Below, piece after piece: positions 7,034 to 14,721 of a stretch of 21,141 nucleotides of DNA. This DNA is from DATECU01 sp035286745 (lineage in GTDB: Bacteria > Acidobacteriota > Vicinamibacteria > Fen-336). The position numbers and the translations under genes were made by a program. The notes beneath the pieces are model-generated. The model did no database searches. It was not told the origin of the DNA and was given only the letters and a program-made list of their open reading frames with translations. Each line of letters starts with the position of its first letter. The stretch's first letter is position 1. The DNA lies in assembly GCA_035286745.1 (NCBI GenBank), contig DATECU010000272.1, forward strand, positions 1-21,141, written 5' to 3'.

Positions 7034-8821
7034 ATGGCCACTGAGACCAAGACCCCCACGGCTGCCGCGCGCGGCGGCAGCTTCCTCATCGAAGATCGGA
7101 CCCCCGCCGAGGTCTTCACGCCGGAGGACTTCAGCGACGAACAGCGCATGATCGGCGACACCGCGAACGACTATGCGGAAAAGGAGCTGCTGCCCCGGCT
7201 GCCGGAACTCCTGAAGCTCAAGTACGAGGTCACCCGCGAGCTGCTCAAGAAGGCGGGGGAGCTGGGCCTGCTCGGGATCGAGATTCCCGAGCAGTACGGT
7301 GGCCTGGGCCTCGACAAGGTCTCGGCCACCATCACCGCCGAGAAGACCTCCCGCGACGGCAGCTTCGCCGTTTCCTTCATGGGCCACACCGGGATCGGCA
7401 CCCTGCCCGTCGTGTACTTCGGATCCAAGGAGCAGAAGAAGAAGTACCTGCCCAAGTTCGCGTCTGGCGAGTGGATCAGCTCCTACTCGCTCTCCGAGGC
7501 GTCCTCGGCCAGCGACGCCATGAACGCCAAGGCGAAGGCGGTGCTGTCCCCGGATGGCAAGAGCTGGATCCTGAACGGCGAGAAAATGTGGCTCTCCAAC
7601 GCCGGCTTCGCCGACGTCTACATCACCTTCGCCAAGGTGGACGGCGAGCACTTCAGCGCCTTCATCATCGAGAAGGGTATGCCCGGGGTCTCGCTAGGTG
7701 CGGAGGAGAAGAAGACCGGCCTCAAGGGTAGCTCGACCCGGCCCCTGATCCTGACCGACGCCGTGATCCCCAGGGAGAACCTCCTGGGCGAGATCGGCAA
7801 GGGCCACAAGATCGCCTTCAACATCCTGAACGTGGGCCGTTTCAAACTGGGGGCCGGCGTCACCGGCGGCGCCAAGGGCGCACTCAAGGCGTCGGTGGAA
7901 TACGCCAACTCGCGTCTGGCGTTCGGCAAGCCGATCTCCGACTTCGGCCTGATCCAGCACAAGATCGGCGAGATGGCCATCCTGGCCTACGTCTCCGAGT
8001 CGGTCGTCTACCGCACCGCCGGCATGATCGACGCCAACCTGGCCGGCGTCGACGTGGACGACGCGGCGGAGGCTCTCAAGCGCATAGAGGAGTACGACGT
8101 CGAGTGCTCGATGGTCAAGGTCTGGTGCTCGGAAATGCTGGACTTCGTGGTCGACGAGACGGTCCAGCTCTTTGGCGGCGCCGGCTACGTCGAGGACTAC
8201 CCGGCCGAGCGCTACTGGCGGGATGCCCGCGTCAACCGCATCTTCGAGGGCACCAACGAGATCAACCGCCTGCTGGTTCCCGGCCGACTGATTCGCCGCG
8301 CCATGAAGGGGGATCTGCCCGTCTTCAAGAAGGCCATGGCCCTCATGGATGAGCTGACCGGCCCCTCCGCAGGCGAACTCGAGGAGGGGTTCCTGGCCGC
8401 CGAGGCCCGGATGGTCCAGGGAGCCAAGAAGGCAGCCCTCGCCTGCTTGGGTTTGGCGGTGCAGAAGTTCGGCCAGGGGTTGGAAGAGCAGCAGGAAGTC
8501 CTGGCCCTCTTCGCCGATGTGGCCATGGAGCTCTATGCGCTGGAGAGCGCCGTCCTTCGAACCCAGAAGCGGGCTCTGGCCCAGGGCGAGGCTCGCTGCC
8601 AGCTGGCCGAAGCGGCGGTGCGCTGCTTCGCCCAGGACGCCATGGACAAGATCGAGGTCTCGGCCCGCCGCCTGCTCGCCGCCGTCGAAGAAGGCGACAT
8701 GCTGCGCACCTACCTCGCCGCCCTCAAGCGATTCGTCAAGCGCGATGCCGTGAACACCGTGGCTCTGCGGCGACAGGTGGCGCGCGCCGCCATCGAGACC
8801 GGGGGCTATCCACTCGGATAG
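7034..8821 (+). CDS. fadE: Acyl-CoA dehydrogenase (FadE/VLCAD-like)
   Basis: FAD enzyme for the first oxidation of acyl-CoA, passing electrons to ETF. The 595-aa protein begins with a segment closely resembling Bacillus FadE (GGSFLIEDRTP, VFTPEDFSDEQRMIGDT). It then shows the N, middle and C acyl-CoA dehydrogenase domains, with SLSEASSASDAMNAKAKAV around the flavin and substrate site. The catalytic glutamate is in IFEGTNEI (E405). About 170 residues follow that, the long C-terminal domain seen in VLCAD-like enzymes. GGAAGGAAGAG precedes the ATG. It is the last gene of the operon, and a large hairpin lies just after it. No etfAB genes are in the window, so the electron acceptor must be encoded elsewhere. 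Confidence 0.93.
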   Translation: MATETKTPTAAARGGSFLIEDRTPAEVFTPEDFSDEQRMIGDTANDYAEKELLPRLPELLKLKYEVTRELLKKAGELGLLGIEIPEQYGGLGLDKVSATITAEKTSRDGSFAVSFMGHTGIGTLPVVYFGSKEQKKKYLPKFASGEWISSYSLSEASSASDAMNAKAKAVLSPDGKSWILNGEKMWLSNAGFADVYITFAKVDGEHFSAFIIEKGMPGVSLGAEEKKTGLKGSSTRPLILTDAVIPRENLLGEIGKGHKIAFNILNVGRFKLGAGVTGGAKGALKASVEYANSRLAFGKPISDFGLIQHKIGEMAILAYVSESVVYRTAGMIDANLAGVDVDDAAEALKRIEEYDVECSMVKVWCSEMLDFVVDETVQLFGGAGYVEDYPAERYWRDARVNRIFEGTNEINRLLVPGRLIRRAMKGDLPVFKKAMALMDELTGPSAGELEEGFLAAEARMVQGAKKAALACLGLAVQKFGQGLEEQQEVLALFADVAMELYALESAVLRTQKRALAQGEARCQLAEAAVRCFAQDAMDKIEVSARRLLAAVEEGDMLRTYLAALKRFVKRDAVNTVALRRQVARAAIETGGYPLG

Positions 8822-8823
8822 GC

Positions 8824-8872
8824 GTACCCTTGGCCCGGCTGACGGTTGCACTCGCCGTCAGCCGGGCGGTAC
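8824..8872 (+). terminator. Large hairpin after fadE, probable terminator
   Basis: A perfect 13-base stem (GCCCGGCTGACGG 8833-8845 with CCGTCAGCCGGGC 8855-8867) closes a 9-base loop. An outer GTACC/GGTAC pairing (8824-8828 with 8868-8872) extends it, with four unpaired bases on the left. The stem begins about 12 bases after the fadE stop. No T tract follows, so it may be a leaky terminator or a stabilising 3' structure rather than a full stop. A very weak promoter match, TTGCAC-18 bases-TACGAT, overlaps the loop and right side (8846-8875). Confidence 0.65.
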
Positions 8873-8992
8873 GATCCTCTCGTCCGCATCTACAGATTTC
8901 AGGAGGCCTCGAACCTCAGGGGGGTCGGTGGCCGAGAGAGTAGCCGGGCGGGCTGAGCAGAGCTCGCTCTCCACTATCAGGAGGTCTTCTTC

Positions 8993-10291
8993 ATGGCGAT
9001 CCGGTCACCAAGGGCGGTCGCGGCCACGCTGGCGGCAGCTCTCAGCCTCGCCCTGGCCTCGGCCGAAGTCCAGGCAGCAGGGTTCTCGGTCTTCGAACAG
9101 GGCGCGCGCGGGATGGGCTTCGCCGGCGCCTACACGGCCCAGTCCCAGGACCCGTCGGCCGTGTTCCACAACGCCGCCGGCATCGCCTTCCTCAAGGGCA
9201 AGCGGCTGTACCTCGGTGGCACCCTGGTCAAGCCCTCATCCGACTTCACCGGAGCCGATCCCTTCCCTGGCGCTGGGCGCACCGAGACCGGCGACGTGGG
9301 AGTGATTCCCTTGCCTGCGCTCTACTACTCCCAGCAGTTCACCGACCGGCTGAGCTTCGGGCTCGGCGTGAACACCCCCTACGGTCTCAAGACCCAGTGG
9401 GCGGAGCCGGACACCTACAGCGGACGCTACATCTCCCTGATGGCGGACCTGAAGTCGGTGTCCATCAACCCTGTGGTTGCTTACAAGATCGAGGACCGGC
9501 TTTCCGTCGGGGCCGGCCTGGACGTCCGCTTTTCCAAGGTCACCCTGGCCCGCCGAGTGCCGGCGGTCAACCCCTTCACCCAGAAGGTCATCGACGTGGC
9601 GGAGGTCAACCTCGCGAGCGACTGGAACACCGGGTTCGGCTTCAACCTGGGGGTGCTAGCCAAGCCCACCGAGAAGTTGTCGGTAGGCGCTTCCTACCGC
9701 CACAAGGTGAAGGTGGACTACACCGGGACCGCCACCTTCAATCAGATCTCGAGCGGCAACGCCACCCTGGATGGGCTGGTGAAGGGGACGCTGCCCCAGG
9801 GCGCCCAGGCCCTCGAGACCGGCATCGAGTTTCCCGGCATCGCCACCTTCGGGGTCGCCTATGCGCTCAACGACTGGACGCTGGAAGCCGACCTGGTCTG
9901 GTTTCAGTGGTCGACCTTCGACCGGCTGAGCCTCAAGTTCGCGGACCGGCCCGATCTCTCCGAGGTCATCCCCGAGGAGTACGGCAACTCGCTGCAGTAC
10001 CGCTTCGGCCTGGAGCGACGGTTCTCCGACCGGCTGGCGGTGCGCGGTGGCTATTTCTACGACGCGAGCCCGGCCCCCGCAGCCTCCGTCTCGCCGCTTC
10101 TGCCCGACGCCGACCGCCACGGTTTCGCCCTGGGGGCCAGCTTCACCCGGGGCAGCCTTAGCCTCGATGTGGCCAGTTGGTACCTCAGGTTCAAGGAGCG
10201 GTCGACCGAGGGCCTGAACCGCGACCACTACGACGGCACATACAAGAGCAGCGCCATCACCTTCGGCGCCTCGCTCGGCTACAGCTTCTAG
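8993..10291 (+). CDS. fadL: FadL-type outer-membrane fatty acid transport protein
   Basis: Beta-barrel porin predicted to take long-chain fatty acids or other hydrophobic molecules across the outer membrane. The 432-aa precursor has a Sec signal peptide (hydrophobic core about 8-24, cleavage probably VQA|AGF after residue 28). The mature N-terminal plug carries the OmpP1/FadL hallmark: AGFSVFEQGARGMGFAGAY and QDPSAVFHNAAGIAFL, with NAAG where many members have NPAG. Alternating amphipathic strands follow, and the chain ends ASLGYSF with the terminal aromatic residue expected of BAM substrates. AGGAGG lies 8 bases before the ATG. It is separated from fadE by a hairpin and followed 15 bases later by the esterase. 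Substrate range is inferred from the family and the neighbours. Confidence 0.9.
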   Translation: MAIRSPRAVAATLAAALSLALASAEVQAAGFSVFEQGARGMGFAGAYTAQSQDPSAVFHNAAGIAFLKGKRLYLGGTLVKPSSDFTGADPFPGAGRTETGDVGVIPLPALYYSQQFTDRLSFGLGVNTPYGLKTQWAEPDTYSGRYISLMADLKSVSINPVVAYKIEDRLSVGAGLDVRFSKVTLARRVPAVNPFTQKVIDVAEVNLASDWNTGFGFNLGVLAKPTEKLSVGASYRHKVKVDYTGTATFNQISSGNATLDGLVKGTLPQGAQALETGIEFPGIATFGVAYALNDWTLEADLVWFQWSTFDRLSLKFADRPDLSEVIPEEYGNSLQYRFGLERRFSDRLAVRGGYFYDASPAPAASVSPLLPDADRHGFALGASFTRGSLSLDVASWYLRFKERSTEGLNRDHYDGTYKSSAITFGASLGYSF

Positions 10292-10306
10292 GCAGGGAGA
10301 AAGACC

Positions 10307-11593
10307 ATGAAGAAGAACGCCCCCTTGGTCCTGGCCTGCCTCGCCGCCGGCCTTTTCGCCGCGGCTCCGGTGCAGGCCCAAATCGCTTTCACCACCTACG
10401 TCTCCATCGGCGACAGCCTGGCCGCCGGCTACGAGTCCGGATCGCTGGTGAAGACGCATCAGGTGAACTCGGTCCCCGCTCTGCTCGCCAGACAGGCGGG
10501 GGTCAGTGGTTTCCAGCTACCCCTGATTTCGGAACCAGGCATCCCACCCGAGCAGACGCTGGTCAGCCTGAGTCCGAGCGTGCTGATTGCGCCCAAGTCC
10601 ACCACCTACGGCACCCCCGAGAACCTCACCCTGAACCGCCCCTACAACAACCTGGCGGTGCCTGGCGCCACCCTCGGCGATTCCCTCACCAAGGTCACCG
10701 ACGGCGGCGGCATGCACGACATCATTCTGCGTGGGCTTGGCCCCCAGATCGCTCAGGCGGTGGCCCAGCGGCCCAGCTTCGTCAGCCTCTGGATCGGCAA
10801 CAACGACGTGCTGCGGGCGGCCATCAGCGGCCGGGCCATCGAGAGCGTGACGCTGACGCCGGCGGCGACCTTCAGAACCCAGTACCAGCAGCTGGTCGAC
10901 ACCCTGAGGTCGCAGACCAGCGCCAAGATCGTGGCCGCCAACCTGCCCGACGTCACCAGCATCCCCTTTGTCACCACGGTTCCCGCGGTGGTCGTGAACC
11001 CGGCCAACAGCCAACCCGTGCTGATCAACGGGCAACCGGTGCCGCTTCTGGGTCCAAACGGGCCCCTTCCCAGCGGTACCTACGTGCTGCTCACCGCCAC
11101 CTCGCTGATGGCGCAGGGGCACGGCATCCCCGCAGCGTTAGGCGGAAAGGGCACCCCCCTCCCCGACGAGGTCATCCTGGACCCGGCTGAGGTGAACTCG
11201 ATCAAGGACCGGGTGGCCCAGAACAACCAAGCCATCAAGGACATCTGCGCTGCTGCCGGCATCCCGGTGGTGGACATGAACGGTCTGCTCAAGAGGGTGG
11301 CCGGCGAGGAAGTCGTGGTGGGCGGTGTAACCCTGACCAGCAAGTTCCTGACCGGGGGTACCTTCAGCTACGACGGCGTCCACCCCTCGGACCTGGGTTA
11401 TGCGGTGGTGGCCAACGAGTGGATCAAGGTCATCAACGCCAACGGCGGGAGCTTGCCCGAAATCAACCTGGCGCCCTTTATGGGTTTGGGTCTGGCCGGC
11501 GAGCGAAAGCTCGATGTCCCCTGGGTGGAGTTCTCTCCGGAAGCGGCGGCCGGCCTGATGGTCGCGTTCCCTCCCGCCGATCGGCGCGATTAG
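10307..11593 (+). CDS. Secreted SGNH/GDSL-family esterase or lipase
   Basis: Predicted exported lipolytic hydrolase. The 428-aa precursor has a Sec signal peptide with cleavage near VQA|QI after residue 24. C11 lies too early for a convincing lipobox. All SGNH blocks are present: block I SIGDSLAAG with nucleophile S37, block II AVPGATLG with G120, block III WIGNND with N166, and block V YDGVHPSD with D356 and H359. It is longer than minimal GDSL enzymes, with an insertion between blocks III and V. It starts 15 bases after fadL, so the two are almost surely cotranscribed. Release of fatty acids for FadL is a reasonable inference, but acyl esterase, phospholipase or polymer esterase activity would fit as well. 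Confidence 0.88.
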   Translation: MKKNAPLVLACLAAGLFAAAPVQAQIAFTTYVSIGDSLAAGYESGSLVKTHQVNSVPALLARQAGVSGFQLPLISEPGIPPEQTLVSLSPSVLIAPKSTTYGTPENLTLNRPYNNLAVPGATLGDSLTKVTDGGGMHDIILRGLGPQIAQAVAQRPSFVSLWIGNNDVLRAAISGRAIESVTLTPAATFRTQYQQLVDTLRSQTSAKIVAANLPDVTSIPFVTTVPAVVVNPANSQPVLINGQPVPLLGPNGPLPSGTYVLLTATSLMAQGHGIPAALGGKGTPLPDEVILDPAEVNSIKDRVAQNNQAIKDICAAAGIPVVDMNGLLKRVAGEEVVVGGVTLTSKFLTGGTFSYDGVHPSDLGYAVVANEWIKVINANGGSLPEINLAPFMGLGLAGERKLDVPWVEFSPEAAAGLMVAFPPADRRD

Positions 11594-11623
11594 CCTGATT
11601 CGTTAGTCAAGCCGCGCCCAATG

Positions 11624-11663
11624 CCAAGAGGGCCCGCACTCCCAAGAGGGGTGCGGGCCTTGG
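11624..11663. terminator. Bidirectional terminator between the esterase and trxA
   Basis: GGCCCGCACTCC (11631-11642) pairs with GGGGTGCGGGCC (11648-11659), with one G-T pair and a 5-base loop. An outer CCAA/TTGG pair (11624-11627, 11660-11663) adds to it. TTGGTTCCTT follows on the plus strand, and the minus-strand exit is also moderately T-rich. It sits between two convergent genes, 30-odd bases from the esterase stop and just downstream of the trxA stop. Confidence 0.8.
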
Positions 11664-11667
11664 TTCC

Positions 11668-12009
11668 TTAGACGGCGACGGTTCCCGTGACGCCCTCCAG
11701 CAGGCGCTTGATCTCCGCGCTGGGCAGGGCCCCAATCCGCTGCTCCGCCACCTGCCCAGCCTTGAACACCAGGAGGGTGGGAATGGAGACCACGTTGTAG
11801 CGGCTGGCCAGGTCGGGGTTCTGATCCACGTCGACCTTGGCCACCTTGAGCCGGCCGGCGTACTCGTCCGCCAGGGCGTCGATGACGGGGGCGATCTTCC
11901 GGCAAGGGGCGCACCAGGCGGCCCAGAAATCGACCAGCACCGGCGTCTCCGAGCGCAAGACCTCGCGCTCCCAGTTCTCGGCTGTCAACACCACGACCTT
12001 CTCGTTCAA
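11668..12009 (-). CDS. trxA: Thioredoxin
   Basis: Small cytoplasmic dithiol-disulfide oxidoreductase. The 113-aa protein has the thioredoxin fold from end to end: VLVDFWAAWCAPC with the redox pair C33/C36, the conserved VAKVDVDQNPDLASRYNV strand and helix, and the cis-proline in SIPTLLVF (P77). The active site reads WCAPC, where most thioredoxins have WCGPC. Start choice: an in-frame TTG at 12021 would add four residues, but the TTG at 12009 has a GGAGGTT ribosome site five bases upstream and gives the usual N terminus (MNEKVVVLTAENW). It lies 51 bases downstream of the beta-CASP gene on the same strand, so they probably share a transcript. Confidence 0.9.
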   Translation of the reverse strand: MNEKVVVLTAENWEREVLRSETPVLVDFWAAWCAPCRKIAPVIDALADEYAGRLKVAKVDVDQNPDLASRYNVVSIPTLLVFKAGQVAEQRIGALPSAEIKRLLEGVTGTVAV

Positions 12010-12060
12010 CGGAACCTCCAAGCTCAGGCGGGGCAGCCCCCTCCCGCCAACCCGCGACTA

Positions 12061-13449
12061 CTATTCTAGCTCGGCCGTCTCGTCGTGACCGGGAACATGG
12101 GTCCTGAACCCCCGCTCGGCACCGATGCGGGCGGCCAGGGCCCGGGCCGCGTCCTCCTCGCCGTGGGTCACGAAGACCCGCCGTGGTTCCTCGGTCATGC
12201 CCGAGAGCCAGCGCAGCAGCTCCCCGGCATCGGCGTGGCCCGACAACCCCTTGAGGTCGCGAACCTCGGCCAAGACCGGCACCTCGCCCTTGTGGATCCG
12301 GACCACCCTGGCTCCGTCGAGCAACGTTCGCCCCAGGGTTCCGATCGCCTGGTAGCCGGTGATGAGCAAGGTGTTCTCCGGCTTGGGGAGGCGGATCCGG
12401 CAGTGGTGAAGGATGCGCCCACCCGCCAGCATCCCGGAGGAGGAGATGATCACCGCCGGGCCCCTGAGCGAGTTGAGCGCCTCCGACTCCGCCCGCGTTC
12501 GGTGCAAGTGAACCCACTTGCCGTGGAGCAGACTGCGGCCGCCGATCCCCTGCAGGCTCACCCGATGCGCGTCGGGGAAGCTGGCGTAGATGCGGGTGGC
12601 GTCGATGGCCATGGGGCTGTCCAGATGGATCGGGAACGGCCGCATTCGTCCCTCGGTGACCATCTGGTCCATCAGGTAGATCATCTGCTGGGCCCGGCCC
12701 ACCGCGAAGGCGGGAATCAGCAGCACGCCGCCCCGAGCAAAGGTGCGAGTGAGCACGCCCTGCAACTGGTCCAGCACCCCCACCGGAGCGTGGGTGCGGT
12801 TGCCGTAGGTGCTCTCCACCACCACATAGTCGGCGTCAGGCGCCAGCTCGGGGTCCTTGGTGAGCACGCCGCCGAAGCGCCCCAGATCGCCGCTGAACAA
12901 CAGCCGTCTCTCGCCCTTGCCGTTGCCTCGGATCCTGAGATCCACCGAGGCTGCACCGAGCAGGTGCCCCGCGTCGCGGTAGCGGAAGCTGAACTCCGAT
13001 CCCACGGCCACGGACTTGCCCAAGGGCACTGCCTGGAACAGCGTCAGCGCTTCCTCAACGTCGGTCTGGTCGAAGAGCGGGAGGGCTGGTTCGTGCTTGC
13101 TCAGTCCCTTGCGGTTCAGGTAGCCGGCGTCTTCTTCCTGCAGGTGAGCCGCGTCCTTCAGCAGGATCTCGGCCAGCTCCTTGGTGGGCTCGGTGCAGTA
13201 GATGGTCCCCCGAAACCCCTGTTTGACCAGGCGAGGCGAGCGGCCGATGTGGTCCAGGTGAGTGTGGGTGAGCACCAGGGCGGAGACCGAGGCGGGATCG
13301 AAGTCGGGCTCGGCCCAGTTGCGGAGCCGCAGGGCCTTCTCGCCCTGAAACATGCCGCAATCCACCATCAGCCGCGAGCCGTTCGACTCCAGCAGGTACT
13401 GGGAGCCGGTGACCGTCTTGGCCGCACCGAGGAAGCTAATCCGCGCCAT
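12061..13449 (-). CDS. Beta-CASP metallo-beta-lactamase RNase (YSH1/CPSF-like)
   Basis: Probable zinc-dependent RNA-processing nuclease of COG1236. The 462-aa protein opens with FLGAAKTVTGSQYLL and VDCGMFQG, then the metal motif HTHLDH (62-67), AGHLLGAAS, SGDLGRFG, and ESTYGNR at the start of the beta-CASP domain. Towards the C terminus come VIISSSGMLAGGRILHH, GLSGHADAGELLRWL and VFVTHGE, supplying the late metal and active-site histidines. The frame is open further upstream, but family members begin right at this point. ATG codons at 13455 and 13449 are both possible, and 13449 (MARISFLG) fits the family better. No Shine-Dalgarno is visible; a TATACT (-10-like, 13476-13471) lies just upstream, without a good -35. 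Divergent from the reductase gene by about 50 bases. Confidence 0.87.
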   Translation of the reverse strand: MARISFLGAAKTVTGSQYLLESNGSRLMVDCGMFQGEKALRLRNWAEPDFDPASVSALVLTHTHLDHIGRSPRLVKQGFRGTIYCTEPTKELAEILLKDAAHLQEEDAGYLNRKGLSKHEPALPLFDQTDVEEALTLFQAVPLGKSVAVGSEFSFRYRDAGHLLGAASVDLRIRGNGKGERRLLFSGDLGRFGGVLTKDPELAPDADYVVVESTYGNRTHAPVGVLDQLQGVLTRTFARGGVLLIPAFAVGRAQQMIYLMDQMVTEGRMRPFPIHLDSPMAIDATRIYASFPDAHRVSLQGIGGRSLLHGKWVHLHRTRAESEALNSLRGPAVIISSSGMLAGGRILHHCRIRLPKPENTLLITGYQAIGTLGRTLLDGARVVRIHKGEVPVLAEVRDLKGLSGHADAGELLRWLSGMTEEPRRVFVTHGEEDAARALAARIGAERGFRTHVPGHDETAELE

Positions 13450-13504
13450 CGCCATCTGGGGACCGGGGCAAGTATAGTGGAACCGGGCTGAGCGGAGGAA
13501 TCGC

Positions 13505-14443
13505 ATGCGGATTGCCGTGTTGGGGACGGGCGCGGTGGGCGGGTACTTCGGCGGACGATTGGCCGAGGCCGGGGAGAGCGTGACCTTCATCGCCCGCGGC
13601 CGGACCTTGGCGGCGCTCAAGAGCCACGGCCTGCGTGTCTCCAGCATGCTGGGCGACTTCACGGTGGCTCCGGCCATGGCGACCGACGACCCGGCGAGCG
13701 TGGGCCCCGTGGATCTCGTCCTGGTCGGCGTCAAGGCCTGGCAGGTGCCCGAGGTGGCTCAAGCCGCGCGGCCGCTGCTCGGGCCTCAGACGCTGGTGGT
13801 GCCGCTGCAGAACGGAATCGAGGCGGCCGAGCAGCTTCAGGCGGTCCTGGGCGCGAGACCGGTCCTGGGCGGGCTGTGCCGAATCCTGGCTTGGCTGGAT
13901 GGGCCCGGCCAGGTCCGACACGCCGGCCTCACCCCGTCGATCGCCATCGGCGAGCTGGAGGGAGGCTTGAGCGAGCGAGTTGAGCGCTTGCGGCAGGCGC
14001 TCGGAGTCGCCAGGGGAGTGACCGTCGAGACGCCTCACGACATCAGGACGGCCCTGTGGGGCAAGCTCATGTTCATCGCGGCGGTAGGCGGCGTGGGCGC
14101 CGCCAGCCGGGCCCCGGCCGGCACCTTTCGCAGCCTCCCCGAGACCCGAGGTCTGCTGGCGGCGGTGGCCGGCGAGGTGCTGGCCCTGGCCCGGGCTTCG
14201 GGCGCCCACCTGACCGACGAGGCGGTGGTCAAGATCCTGGCGGCCGTCGACAGTCTGCCGGAGACAGCGACCTCATCCATGCAACGCGACGTCATGGAGG
14301 GCCGCCCCTCCGAGCTCGACGCCCAACTGGGCGTGGTGGTGCGCCTGGCCCGAGAGAAGGGGCTGCCCGCACCTGCCACCGGCGCTCTCTACGCCGCCCT
14401 GCTACCGCTCGAAAAGAAAGCCCGCGGCCAGCTCGCTTTCTAG
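13505..14443 (+). CDS. panE: 2-dehydropantoate 2-reductase family protein
   Basis: NADPH-dependent reductase of the ApbA/PanE family; the classic member makes pantoate for coenzyme A. The 312-aa protein has the Rossmann motif GTGAVGGYFGG (8-18), VGVKAWQV, PLQNGIEAAEQL with the conserved Asn, the lysine in LWGKL (K187) and the C-terminal SSMQRDVMEGRPSELDAQ with the glutamate. Where E. coli PanE has KLAVNCVIN, this one reads KLMFIAAVG, so both asparagines (N180 and N184 in E. coli) are replaced. It may be a paralogue acting on another 2-oxoacid. GGAGGA lies five bases before the ATG. No other coenzyme A or pantothenate genes lie nearby. Confidence 0.8.
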   Translation: MRIAVLGTGAVGGYFGGRLAEAGESVTFIARGRTLAALKSHGLRVSSMLGDFTVAPAMATDDPASVGPVDLVLVGVKAWQVPEVAQAARPLLGPQTLVVPLQNGIEAAEQLQAVLGARPVLGGLCRILAWLDGPGQVRHAGLTPSIAIGELEGGLSERVERLRQALGVARGVTVETPHDIRTALWGKLMFIAAVGGVGAASRAPAGTFRSLPETRGLLAAVAGEVLALARASGAHLTDEAVVKILAAVDSLPETATSSMQRDVMEGRPSELDAQLGVVVRLAREKGLPAPATGALYAALLPLEKKARGQLAF

Positions 14444-14488
14444 AACGGCATTCACTTTGGCGCGGCCGGGGCCGCACCCAAAGGAACA

Positions 14489-14520
14489 GAAACCACAGAG
14501 GCGCAGAGACACAGAGAAGG
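14489..14520 (+). repeat. Purine-rich CACAGAG-type intergenic repeat
   Basis: The segment contains ACCACAGAGGCGCAGAGACA and then CAGAGAAGG, a quasi-periodic CAGAG array (CACAGAG, GCAGAG, CACAGAG). I recall closely similar intergenic sequences recurring in many diderm genomes, where they yield spurious leucine, serine and cysteine-rich reading frames; this is memory, not a search. It lies 45 bases after the reductase stop. The frames crossing it are not counted as genes. Confidence 0.5.
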
Positions 14521-14529
14521 AGAAGAGGC

Positions 14530-14721
14530 AACCGCCGGCCAGAAGCGGAACGGATGGCGATCGGCCCGCGCAGGTGCGCATCGAGGTGCCCGACGCGCGA
14601 CGCGCGAGGCCCGAATCGTAGTCCAATGACAATGGCCGAGCGTCGGAGCGCGGAGCGGCACCTCGATGCCAGCGCGGGACCGCGCCGAGGAATCCTCGCA
14701 AGAGGACAAGGAACCGCCGGC
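14530..14721 (+). repeat. Structured intergenic segment flanked by direct repeats
   Basis: The 10-base direct repeat AACCGCCGGC occurs at 14530-14539 and 14712-14721, each preceded by AAGAGG; the right copy reaches the aconitase stop codon. Between them is a perfect 13-base inverted repeat, GCATCGAGGTGCC (14578-14590) and GGCACCTCGATGC (14657-14669). An inner CGACGC/GCGTCG pair (14591-14596, 14640-14645) lies within it. Two small hairpins follow directly: GCGCG/CGCGC (14672-14685) and CGAGG/CCTCG (14686-14698). Together this could be a terminator cluster for the convergent genes, a small repeat element or an RNA. No open frame here looks coding. Confidence 0.5.

Noticed and set aside
13450..13734. 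95-residue N-terminal extension of the beta-CASP nuclease frame
   Set aside because: It overlaps the 5' end of panE on the opposite strand, and family members begin at the FLGAA segment.
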